From Tomocerus qinae (taxonomy: Eukaryota; Arthropoda; Collembola; Entomobryomorpha; Tomoceridae): 64,000 nucleotides of DNA. The DNA lies in the NCBI GenBank assembly GCA_020055645.1, contig CM034548.1, positions 44,942,296-45,006,295 on the forward strand, read 5' to 3'. Made by a program: the position numbers and the translations under genes. The notes below the pieces were generated by a model. It searched no databases and was not told the DNA's origin. It worked only from the letters and a program-made list of their open reading frames with translations. Shown piece after piece: positions 20,501 to 31,730 of the stretch (positions are counted from its first letter, which is position 1; each line of letters begins with the position of its first letter).

Positions 20501-23500
20501 AAAGTAATCAACGCATTTAAAAAATGAATACAGCATGTGCTTTTAATTCGCTACCGGTATGGAAATTGAGTCTTGTAAAAACTACAACGAGTACTTTAAC
20601 AAATCGTGGATATATTACACTAGTGAACCCAGCTAAGGGGCGAACCTAGCACTCAAGAGAAATTCAGAAGGTCACCAATCACAGTAATAAAAACAATTCC
20701 GAAAAAATCATCGGTATTTCCCTTAGGTTATTATATTAAATTTGTAAATACAATAATTTGAATATACTTCCATTTTCTACAGCGGTTGGAAAAATTAGCT
20801 GTGCAGTTACAACTCTCAGGAATTTACTAAACTACAACAATAACTGTAGATCGTAGCATCAAATACAGGGGATAATGAAAGTCTTCATTTTTAATAAAAA
20901 GCTCAAAAAGTTATCAAATAGCTCCATTTAAAATCAGAAAAATAAAATTCCCCCTGGAATTTTGGAAAAACGTGCAAATCCCTTGAGTACAACTTACGAA
21001 TAAATATTTTTGAAGGATAAATAGTGGCCCTCAGTACTGTTATTTAATTATACAAAAAGGTGTGCAAGTTGGCACAAAGGAATCAAGGGGGTAATAAAAA
21101 GCAAAACCAGCTCTACTAAAAAATGCTAAATAAGTTTGTCGATTTAACAGAACCAATTTGGATTAAGAGTTTTGAAATGCTAATTAATACGCACACTACG
21201 ATCATTACAAAATGTTCCCTTTCGCCAATCATTTCCATCCCAAAATAATCATTTAATGTAAATTTCTATTTTTGTTTTGATGCTATAATAATATAGGTCC
21301 CAAGTACCATGGCTGATTTTCAAAATGATTAAGCACATTGACATTGTCTAATTTCAAAATAAGCTAATGTTTACCCATATTGGACTTCTTTGTTTTATGA
21401 AACATGCATTGTATATACGCGCATGTTCATTGCAACAAAATGTCCATGGCATTGATAGGTACATACATACTCTCGCGATTTTTTAAAACTAGACGAAAAA
21501 AAATGCTGCGCCCCAGGCTCCTTGTTAAACTAGGCTAAAATGAGGCGCAGCATTTATTTCGTCTAATTATTATTTAATGGCTATATAATAGATAGATCCC
21601 GCGACATAGGAATAAATACTTTTATTATAAGAGACTGTAGGTATTAAAATCAAATCAATAGTTTTACTTATTTAGTATATCTGTACTGTAGATATCGCGT
21701 ATAGGGTCACTTGAACCAGTAGAAATTTAACTTATCGAAAAGTAAAATAAAATAAACGAAGCAAAACGTAAAATGAACGAATAGAAACTGAACGACGAAT
21801 CGGAAAAAATGTAAAATCAAAAGTGAACGAACAAAAATCAGAACAAAGAAATTTTATCATCCAAAGCATAGTTTAAGTTTGTTGGATCCATTGGTTGCGA
21901 CTGGACTATGTGACATTTGAGTTTTAAAATGTATGCACGTAATGCACAATTCATATTAAGTAATTAGTATAATATGGGAGGACTAACAATAACATAAATA
22001 TTTTTCCAAAGACGTAGGAGAACCAATATATCGATATCATAATATAATTACGTGGTGTCGATGACACATTATAATGTACTTGTTAGGAATGTACTTATGT
22101 ACAATGTATTACAGAGTCCAATTAAAAATAAACCCCAATAAATGCTTATACAATGCTACCATTGTGTCTGCATGAATGAAAATTGAAATCATTACAGTAT
22201 TGGCATTTCATGTCGCATCATTCTCTGTTCTGTACATCTATATATGATAAGTTAGGTGTTAATGTTAAAAGTTATATCATGGCGTTGCAGTAAGGCTAAG
22301 TCTGACAGGCTGCTTACATTACACTATTGAAATTGGAATCAAGAACTTGTTATAGCTAATGTAGGTGATGCCTTGCATCTTATACATTTAGACTTATCGA
22401 GAGATCACTAGAAGGAATGCTTGGCCACTATAGAGAGGTCAAGGTGCCGTTACATGAAGATACTAACTGCTTATCCTCTATTCGTTATCCTTGTGCTGCA
22501 TACTATCTTGTAGTACAAGCTTCATGTCATCATATTTTTAGCGGTCCTTATTATTATTATTATCTTTAGTAGTGCATTAATACATCTTTTCGTGTAATAC
22601 TACCATCTCCTTATAATTAGTTAAATTGTATTAAATCTTCTTTTGATTGATAGAACTTTAATGAACTATTAAAATCTGGACTATGTATGTAATTGAACTT
22701 ATGACATGGTTAAACTGCAAGATTTAGCAATTTATGCGACTAAGCGTTTATCCCACATGACTACAGAGGTTTGTCTTACACTTACACGTGTAAACTGTAG
22801 CAAGCGCAGTATACTAAGTCGGTCATGCCATGAATCGTGGTTATTACTATTTATCTCAAACAGACAATTCAAAGAGCTTGAGAAATCAATCATATCGGTT
22901 CATGACTATTGAGAGAAAAAGATTGACGGCGAACTTAGAGATTCACACAGAAAGGAAACATTGATTATTATGTGCGTGCGTGTATGCTATGGGCTGTTGT
23001 GTAGTCAGCAATACCAGGAATGGGGCATTGTGCATAATGAGAATCATGTAGTTTTATAATCACCAAATCCCACATTCTCATCCAGTTACTTTTAGCAAGA
23101 ACACAAAACGAGTATTAAACCTATTTATTTCACAATACGTTTTTCTTTGACCTCTTTCGTTGCTAATTTCCTTGGCAGTTATTACAATTATCAGATAATA
23201 TAACTTATATGCAAATTGGGGCTAAACACTACTATTATTGCTAATCAAATTGACAATGAGACTTTGAGTTAAATTGACAAATAGGCTTTTGTACATGTTT
23301 CACCCCGAATTAGTAATAGTAAAAATATTATCTGTAGACAATTAATTCTTTGATTTTCATTTCGATGTAGAAATTATTTTTCAGTCATTAGAATTTTCGA
23401 CATTGATAGTATTTTAGGATCGAGTCATACAGCTCTAGTTTACACAATGAATGTTTCATTTCCATGAGTACAAATCGGAACTTAAAAGTTTCACACCCTT

Positions 23501-26500
23501 TAATACTAGTGCTTTGATATTAAAAATTGGTACTTGAGAAAATATAGGTTTACTTATTTAAGCCTGCTAATATTGGTAATTAGTAGTTACTGCTGAAGGC
23601 ATCAGTTAATCGCCTAGTATTTGTAGCCCATGCTATGTAATTATAAATACTATTAAGAAGAAAGATAATAATAATACTAAATAGCATGCAAAATGCATTA
23701 CAGATTCCATTACATGGGTGCAATTAAATCGTTTAATACCTGAAATAGTAATAACCCTATATTATATGAATATAATAACATACACAGCTTACTGTTAACT
23801 AAATCAATAAAGTACATACCTTTTGCAATCATAAAATGGACTTACAGACCATCTACTTCACTAGTTACCAAATAATTTAATTATGAACAATAATGTAAGC
23901 ACGTTCAATTAATTGTATGGCGATACAACGAATACAAGACTTTGCAATAAAACTGCAAAAACTTTACAAGACAACGCAGAACAAAACTGATATCGGCAAC
24001 AAGCCGGACGCGTGTCCTGATACAATATTTGATACCGTAAATTATTAGATTAAAGTCCATTCTATACAAAAAAATTACAGAAATCTGGACAATTTTGGAT
24101 GATATAATTATTATTATATTTTATGTCTCATCGTACAATATAATGCAATACTTAAAAAGGAATGCGTGACTATCCATATTTGTACTGATAAGGCTGGTGC
24201 ATGTAAATGACATCAACTTTATATCAGAGTGACCATTTATCCGATTTCGAAACTGTGATAATTGAAAAGGGTTCATTCATGTTCAAACCTATATCTATAA
24301 TGAATCCTGACTGTTTGATGCATTCCAGCAGGCGTCATCATCATATAGCGTATAAATAAAGCACAATTAAATAAGCCATTAAGGCAAATGGAAAATATGT
24401 CAACTAAATACTGGAAGATAATCCATTATTATTAAATTAGAAAAGGCAATGACCCTACTCTAAACGTTAGCCACCTAATTGAAACTGACTGCACATGCAT
24501 AGTAAAAATATATATGCTAGGCTAGAAAACTAGTGCAAACAAGTAGTTTACTTGACTACTTGCAGCTTATAGACGAGAAAAGGCAAAGTATATTTGGATA
24601 TATTGGCTAAAATAGGCTAAAAAATAAATTGGATGACTGAAAAGAAAATTAAAATATGGAATGCAACAAAATGTTTAAAAACATTCTTTAAATGAAAGGA
24701 ATCGAATGTCTTGAAAGTATTTTTTGAAACATGAAATTAAATGTTTTAAACCTAATTTTTGAAATATGGAAAGAAACGTAATTTTGTTAAAACATTCTAT
24801 ATAATGAATTACGTGACAATTCTAAATGAATAACTGGAAAGTATTGCGTTAGAATGCTATTTTGATGACATGAATCTTCAAAATTTCTTTGGAGTATTTT
24901 TCATAATTTCCCGAAAATTTTTCAGCATATACACCTTAACGGAATTTAGAATATGGTGATTGCTATATTAATCATCGGAAGATGTGGTCACGTTGAACCA
25001 GACAGGATGTTTTACGTCAACTTCCAACTTCACCGTATTAGTAAGTCATAGGTAACTAAGTAGGGTAAATATAAGCTGACGTATTGCTTTATTATCATCC
25101 GCGTGTACTTTATTAACGTTTATTAAAGCTTGAAACTTTACCTTGGAAAGAGATGATAAGCAGCGATAGCGACAGTAAAACATTTTTATTGTTATTAGTA
25201 TATTATACCCTACTGCGAAGTATTTAATTGTGACCGTGACAATGAAAATGCAGGTGAACAAAGTTAAGTAAGATATTTCCATCTGTTAATCTCATGTCCT
25301 GTGTAATCAACTGTATATCTTTAATCCTTTGGCAAACGAATCCCGAAAACTATTAAAGTTTTGGCATACAATGCTCCTTTATACACATGTCCTGGCTGGG
25401 CCAAGTTGATTTCTTCCAAATTGTACCTCTAAAACTCTAAACTGAGTAACCAAATCACAGAAATGATTTTGCAACAATAAATTGATGAAATTCAATGAGC
25501 CAAATAATGTATCTTAGATATAATTTGGTCTAGGACATATATTGACTGAGTGATACATAATTTTATTTCTAAAACATTTAAGAATATCATGTCCCTCCCT
25601 CTCTACCCTGCAAATCCTAATACAGCTATTAGGTACAAAGAAATATTACGAATGGCCTTGTTGTATCTGTATCGTTCTGTTTATGGTACGTATTTGCTTT
25701 GTCAAATAAGCACTTAAGACTTAAAGATACCAATGGCAGAATTTTTATAGTTCATAAGCCACTGAGAAATTACATACATCTATTGTTATTATTGTAAAAT
25801 TCATCCACGGCCTAACTCAATGTTGTCATTTTCCCTGCATATATGTCAATAAACCATTGCAAAACAGAAATACAATAGCAGAGAAGTTTATCTGAGCCAA
25901 AACCCCGTAACAAAAGTCTGCATAAATTGACTTAGAAGTTTAAAAGTCTGTCATGAATCTGTTAGCTTTCGAACGAGCTATTGCACACCTTTTTTACTGA
26001 TGTTGATTTTCGCCCACTTCAGAGGGTAATTGTACCCATTTACTTGAGTCTCTGAATGTTTATGAGATTAAAATAAGCTATTACAGAACTACAGCCGAAG
26101 TTACATCGATTTTTAGTTATTTTTAAGTTTCAAACCCCCTCCCCAGTCAGGGGGCGTGGCCGGTTTTTGCCGATTTACAAACTCGACGACTTTACTATTG
26201 TTTATTCTCAAATGTAAAGGACATCAACCTATATCTCCCATATATCTACTATACAATTTTCAAATTCTAAAATCAGGGTTCCCTTAGATACATTAAAGAT
26301 GAAATCGCTCTCCAGATAACCTACTAAGAAATGGGAAATGTCTAATGAATTGACTTCGACAGTAGTTACCCCTAGATTGTACCCTGGAAATGTGAAAAAT
26401 GTAGCTCAATGAGTTCGAAAGTTACCGTGTACATACACACACGAATTTCCAGACAGACAAAAATAGTATTCTCATACAGGAGATAAATTCCTCTGAAGCA

Positions 26501-27029
26501 TTTGCGCTTGAGATTTAGTTTATAATCCAGATATCCGCAAGTACCTAATTACAACGTCCCATTTAAGGTACACAAACCCATGTTAATACACAATGTCGTC
26601 AGTTTGAGCTAAGCACTTAAAAACGTAATTGTAATTCAACATGGGTTAAGGCAGAGATAATTCCTACCTGATAATAATTGCTAAATAAGCAGTCTGTATA
26701 ATTCGTGCGCATCTGTCGTCTATATAGTATCTTCCCACTTCCCAGCTTAACTTACTGCCACGGCACACTGTGTATAGGTATATATGTTCATTCACAAAAC
26801 AAACCAAATATTGATTTGTTTGCACAAAAATGTTTACAGAGTTGTAAAAAATATTCAAGACGTTAGCAAACAAAAGTACAAGGCACAAATAGACTGTTTT
26901 ACATGAAAAAATCACATTTCGAATTAGAGTAATCTAAAGACCTTAAATTCAAGACTTAAACTTTAAGAAGGTGATTATTGGTAGGAAAAGTGAGGCTTAC
27001 CCTTCAATCCCGCAATAATATTTTGACAT
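17591..27029 (-). CDS. NAGK: N-acetyl-D-glucosamine kinase, 8 coding exons, 353 aa
   Basis: This cytosolic ROK/hexokinase-fold enzyme phosphorylates salvaged GlcNAc to GlcNAc-6-phosphate for the amino-sugar/UDP-GlcNAc pathway. Coding exons (minus strand): 27029-27001, 19554-19467, 19305-19207, 19070-18932, 18852-18742, 18663-18540, 18307-18133 and 17887-17591. All junctions are GT-AG and phases agree throughout, summing to 1062 nt. The start [11 protein letters not shown] carries the first glycine loop, split by intron 1 within GG|T. Asp107 (VIVASDTVG) falls on the same number as the human catalytic Asp107, and SGTGSN (125-130) matches human Thr127/Asn130. [17 protein letters not shown] and CVGSVWKSW are further family signatures. 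The His of the human GWGHMMGDEG motif is Tyr here. Human NAGK is 344 residues, so this is full length. Intron 1 is 7446 bp with a hairpin element inside. The exon 3 acceptor is GTTAG|CTTGTAGGC; the AG four bases later would break the frame. Confidence 0.95.
19555..21489. other. NAGK intron 1, proximal part with diverged repeats
   Basis: It contains two related ~65-bp segments, GGCGCAAAGGAATCTAGGAG at 19679 and GGCACAAAGGAATCAAGGGG at 21071, each followed by an AATAAAA/ATTAAAA and a CTGCTC/CAGCTC block. A 20612-20690 segment resembles 31353-31430. No exon is supported. Confidence 0.45.
20612..20690. repeat. Dispersed repeat, copy A
   Basis: ACTAGTGAACCCAGCTAAGG...CGAACCTAGCACTC, followed by AAGAGAAATTCAG, matches 31353-31430 at most positions. 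No coding content or clear ends; the family is unknown to me. Confidence 0.6.
21490..21565. mobile_element. 76-bp hairpin element with TA flanks in NAGK intron 1
   Basis: The arms TAGACGAAAAAAAATGCTGC (plus GCC) and its inverted partner ending ...GCAGCATTTATTTCGTCTA pair almost completely around a ~30-nt loop. TA dinucleotides at both ends fit a Tc1/mariner-type miniature element that is nearly all terminal inverted repeat. The size also fits a primary microRNA hairpin. Confidence 0.65.
21566..26994. other. NAGK intron 1, distal part; no exon supported
   Basis: The stretch is AT-rich with small frames lacking motifs (for example 22706-22912, 25046-25282 and 26664-26915). An A-rich tract with repeated AACGAA-like words lies at about 21730-21850. 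The segment at about 25880-26470 is less AT-rich (it includes CCCCAGTCAGGGGGCGTGGC) and looks like an ageing dispersed repeat, but I cannot define its ends. Confidence 0.45.
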
Positions 27030-27247
27030 CTTTACAATTAGCGATAAGTTATATCCCGACACACAGAAGATGAAGTCTCTTTGAGTGGTTGTTTAACGTT
27101 GAACTCTAATTATAAATAATTGTAAATTGCTGTGTAAGGTATTTAAGTAGCACAGGGCAAGAAACAGCTGCAAGTGGTTGTCAGGAGTTGATGTTTATGT
27201 CTGCTGTGATTAAAACAAGAATGCGGTTGTTGTTAGACTCGGCGTGC

Positions 27248-27259
27248 CTTTATATAAAG
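27248..27259 (-). promoter_or_regulatory. Candidate TATA box for NAGK
   Basis: CTTTATATAAAG, palindromic, lies about 220 bp upstream of the NAGK ATG on the minus strand. It would place a start site near 27220 and a 5' UTR of around 190 nt. The motif is common by chance in AT-rich DNA. Confidence 0.25.
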
Positions 27260-29617
27260 TTTCCTTCCCACGTTACCCGAGTGAGTGCAAATTGTTAACT
27301 AATGTATGATCTAGTAGTATCCCTCTACAGATGTATTATAGTGCCTGCTAGCCATGCTGAAGTATATATAGTAATGCCACAATAGATGTTACCTACGACA
27401 TTTATAATATTGTTGCTACACTTCCACTGTTCCACACTCATTTCCACTTTGCTGTCATTATTATCTACACTATATATAGCTGCCTTTCTACGGTCCAATT
27501 CCCCTTTAAAGTTAGTAAGGCACTTCAATGGTAACTTGATTCACATGCTTACATTGCACTCAGAGAACTCAACTAATTGCCTTTGTTCTACGTAAACGAA
27601 TGGCTATTTAAATCCAAATAATCAGATGCCATATAAACTTTGGCATGCATGTCATTTTTCATATAACACTGAAATCCTTCGTCAATGCATTTATCAAAAG
27701 ACGATTACTTACAATTTTCTTGCTTTACTTCTCATCTGATTTCCTGCCAACCAACCCTTAGTTTCTTGCAGGTTCTACTACTATTGTTATGTATAGATAG
27801 CCTCCCCAACCTCGTTCAAAACTGTCACCATCTGTGTCATTTAAAAAGCCATAGGATCACCATGTCATATTACCTATTTATATGTACCGATAAGTACTAT
27901 TAGTAGTATTTACCTGTGATGGGTAACGTACCTACTTTAAATTGGAACTAGTCTAATATTATATATATAATCTATTAAGGTATTAAGGAGGTGTTGCTAT
28001 GTCAATTGTCAACGAATAATTTACTACCGCAATAAATGCACACCCCTAAGTTTTCACATCGTGGGTGAGTTTCACGTCCTGTAGTAAAATTGAAGTTTTT
28101 TACCGCATCGTTACCAAAACGTTCCCATTTAAAAGCAGGAAAATATCATTCCAAGCTTTTGGAGCAGCGTACCAATATTTATAACAAAAATGCCATAAAA
28201 GAGGAGTAGAATTGACTACAAGCATATGGCGCTTTTTATGAATTTGTATTTGCAAACCTGAACGAGAAGTCCAATTGCATGTATTTCCTTAATCAAAATC
28301 ACAATTTTTAAATTGAATTTTCTATGCTTTAAAATACTTTTTTGAAAATCGGGCTTTCATGCTCATTTTAAAAATCTAGCATACTAAAAATGAAAACCAT
28401 AATATTATGTACGTTTAGCAAATTTTTCTCAATTACATTAGCTCAAAGGTCTTATACACCCTTACGTCCAGACCGGGCTTATGGTCTCTACAGTCTCTTA
28501 GTCACTAGCAAACCCAGTGTAAGTAGAATGAGACTAAAGGACTTCTTTAGTCCTTCAGTCTCAGGGCAGTATCATACTCAGGGCATGTAAGTCCAAGTAT
28601 TATTAGAATAAATTATTTTATTTGAAAATTTGCGGTGAAGTAAATTAAATGCTATCTGAAAGGCCTGAAGTACTCAAGAATCATATACAATAGGAATCGA
28701 CATTATTGAACGTACCTTGTTGACTTTAGTGACTTACTACAATAAATGTACCTATATATATATATACTTTGAATGCCGTGATTTTGGAAACGAATTATTA
28801 CACCTCTTACTTTCCCAATTCCTGTCTTCTTAGCTTTGATTTTGTTTAAAATGATTTCGTAAAAAATATACATAATAAGCATATATCATACGTAGTAAAA
28901 AAATTGGAATCCACATGTTTGGCTTTATATGCGGTATACTAACTAATGATACTGAACAAGATAATGGCATAATGGAAGTACATTTTTATTCTTGTCGCGT
29001 GCCATATCTACTACAAACAGATAAACTCAAACGCGTTTTAATCAGTAGCCCATCCTACGAATGACTTAAAAGTAAGCTTTCAACGATAACATAATGTGGA
29101 GCTGATACTTATAATACTTATCACAATGAATCTATACGGTATGTTGTAGGACAAAGGGCAGAACTAGTTGATACTGGACAAAAATAATATTGCAGTGTAT
29201 TAGGTGGACAATCGTTTTAGTAGTTGTCCTTCGATATTGGTAGCAGATTGTTTCAGCCAGCACAGGAATTGTGATAGCTACATACAGCTGGCATAATAAT
29301 CTCTACTACCATTATAGTGCATGAAGCAAGAATTACCAAAAGACAAAATTGGAAAAATCACCCTTACCATTTGTGGTTCTGGTTACTGCTCTGCTGATTT
29401 TAAGGTTGAAGCTTTCAGGGCAATTGCCTTATAAACGTTAATATTAATAATACCAACAGCTATAAGAGTGTCCTATGCCTATGATGAATGTCAGTAGAAA
29501 AATAAATAAAAACACCGATTGTTTATTTATTTATTTATTATTTATTGCATGATTTATTAAGTTATGATTGTGTAAGTGTACAAAAAACTTAAATTACAAT
29601 GCGATTGCACTGCGTAC
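27260..29617. other. Upstream of NAGK; no gene supported
   Basis: AT-rich sequence with several 66-72 codon frames and no motif, splice pair or RNA gene that I can support. A TTTATTTATTTA-type simple repeat lies at 29519-29548. Confidence 0.45.
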
Positions 29618-29728
29618 TGTCAACTCAGTTTTACCTAGCCTTGCAAGGTAATTTACTAGTTTAGAACAGAATTTAGGAAAACGGATACTGCCCCAATATA
29701 TTTATGGTAGTGTAAAACTGAGTTGACA
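29618..29728. repeat. 111-bp inverted repeat with perfect 17-bp arms
   Basis: TGTCAACTCAGTTTTAC (29618-29634) and GTAAAACTGAGTTGACA (29712-29728) are exact reverse complements separated by 77 nt. Within lies a CCTTGCAAGG palindrome. It may be a miniature transposon or a structured transcript; no target duplication was recognised. Confidence 0.65.
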
Positions 29729-30273
29729 ATAATACTTTTCCGCCATCGTATAGAAGAATAGCAAATTTTATGCACACATTTTTCAGCTTGCATTTATGAG
29801 TTAGGAATACTGTACTGGTAGTACTATACAATACTAAGATACTATAAATCTACATCGTCTCATATTCATGACAATCAATGCTGCAATTTCACCTTATTAT
29901 TGTCAATGTATTTCATTTCCCAGCTAATTCTTTCCGAAGTGGTGTAAAAATGGAAACTACACAATATACTGTGTCCATTTTTAATACCCACATCATACTT
30001 AAATATTCTAGTTAGCAAGGGAGGACGGAAAAATTGCTTTCGGTTGGGGTCCAACAGTTAAAAACATTATACACAATTTTTAAGAAAAGGGCAATTTCTT
30101 GAATTTCGGGTGGGTCCAGACACAGGACTCCCCGCGGCCCTCTCCGTCCGCCTATGCTAGCCAGTGCAATTTCTACTCAACCAATGCAATCTTTCAGAAT
30201 ATGTAAAATTCAAAATTCCAATCAATTTCCGTGCAAATTAACCAAAGGGAGAAAAAATCAAATTACCGACATA

Positions 30274-30413
30274 CGGGCACGTATCCAGAAATTTGGTAAA
30301 GGTGGGGTGCAACCAAAAATGCGTGAAAAAGGTTTTGAAGAAATTTTCTCAGATTTCTCAGAAATTTTCTCAGATTTATGGGGGTGCTGCTCCCCCTACT
30401 GGATACGTGTTTG
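30274..30413. mobile_element. hAT-type miniature element, copy 5 (140 bp)
   Basis: It starts CGGGCACGTATCCAG and ends CTGGATACGTGTTTG. It is flanked by CCGACATA (30266-30273) and CCGATATA (30414-30421), an 8-bp duplication with one mismatch. Internally AGAAATTTTCTCAGATTT is duplicated in tandem. Confidence 0.8.
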
Positions 30414-30766
30414 CCGATATATGATATCTTAATTGGCACAGAAACCATCGGAGGAATTGGTATACATAATCAATAACTGCGAAGGTATACAAACGAATAC
30501 AGCAGATTTCAAATTAAAATGCTGGATGACACTGTGCTACAATTAGACAGATTTAAATACCTAGAGAGATGAGACATTTACGTTCATTTAATGTATTGCA
30601 TTTTTATGACCTGCAAAGGACAGACTTTGTTTACAACATTGAGATTGTGATTGTATTAGGCAAGCAGCATTTTTTGTATTTTGCCTCGGTTTACCCAATT
30701 AAACTGTAAACAAAGTTCAATCATGTGACCGTAAGTGGCATCTAGGTCTATAATATTAGTTATATA

Positions 30767-31260
30767 CCGTATTAATCGAATTAATTCTCCGGGTTGTTAT
30801 TGTTTCATTGGTCTTTTTTTCCTGAAAAAGATGAAAATCGAAATAGTTAACCAGGTGGTGAATTATTTTGATACGGAGAATTATTTTCCAAACAGTCAAT
30901 TTTTGTTAAGTTATTACTTGTTGAAAATTAAAAACTGAGAAAGAGTTTAAAAGTTCAATTGATTTTATAAATGTCCATGGGTTCAGTGAGGTCTATAGAC
31001 ATTTCTTCGTCGTCTGAGGGCAATAGTTTGTCATCCGCATCAATTATTGGCTGATCAGTTTCAGGAAATTGGGTGCTTTGTAGCAGAAGCTCCCTGCCTT
31101 CACTACAGTCTTTTCCAACTTAGATTTGGATGGTGAATTATTTCGATACGGAGAATTATATTTCAAATGCTATTATTTTGCTCTTGAAAACGAAAACAAT
31201 CGAAATAGTTACCCGGGGGAAGAACTATTTCAATACGGAGAATTAATTCGACTAATACGG
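30767..31260. mobile_element. TA-target miniature element, copy A (494 bp)
   Basis: The ends CCGTATTAATCGAATTAA (left) and the inverted CCGTATTAGTCGAATTAA (right) continue as TTCTCCG. They are flanked by TA on both sides. Internal segments such as ATCGAAATAGTTA...GTGAATTATTTCGATACGG are shared with the copy at 52603. No transposase is encoded. TA flanks and long inverted ends fit a Tc1/mariner-type non-autonomous element. Confidence 0.75.
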
Positions 31261-31352
31261 TAATCTAAGAAATTAGATGGGAGTAAATCGTTTAGTAGTG
31301 TAATCGGATACTATTACAATTGTTTGACGTAAAGACAGCTTCTAGATTTATA

Positions 31353-31430
31353 CTTTACTAGTGAACCCAGCTACGGAGGAAACCTAGCACTAAAGAGAAA
31401 TTCAGCAGTCCTAAGCTGACCATAATTTGA
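31353..31430. repeat. Dispersed repeat, copy B
   Basis: ACTAGTGAACCCAGCTACGG...AACCTAGCAC, followed by TAAAGAGAAATTCAG, matches 20612-20690. It lies just beyond the truncated end of the second BEL/Pao element, and could be where that element was interrupted or recombined. Confidence 0.6.
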
Positions 31431-31730
31431 CGAAGGAAAAACGGGACCATTTACAGTATTGTATCTCGAAGTCGATTTCGAAGTGGCAATGCCATTAAAC
31501 CATGTATATGCGTTGGGAATATTTTCCAGAAGCGAATATAAGAGCATCAATATTAAGTTCTTTTTGCCAAAAATAATCAAAAATCTCACAATTCCGAGTG
31601 GCGCGTTAATTTTAAGTTCTCTCTGCCAAAAATGGTCTACAATTCACTCATGAGCGTTGATTTTGAGGTTCAAACTTAACAATTAATCGTCAAAATTTTC
31701 CTTTTTCGTTCGTAGTCATTAAGATACTAC

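Noticed and set aside
25880..26470. Possible retroelement 3' end or dispersed repeat
   Set aside because: Composition differs from the flanks, but I could not find a second copy, termini or coding sequence in the window.
30154..30448. Overlapping frames on both strands
   Set aside because: The recognisable part comes from the miniature element at 30274-30413 and not from a gene.
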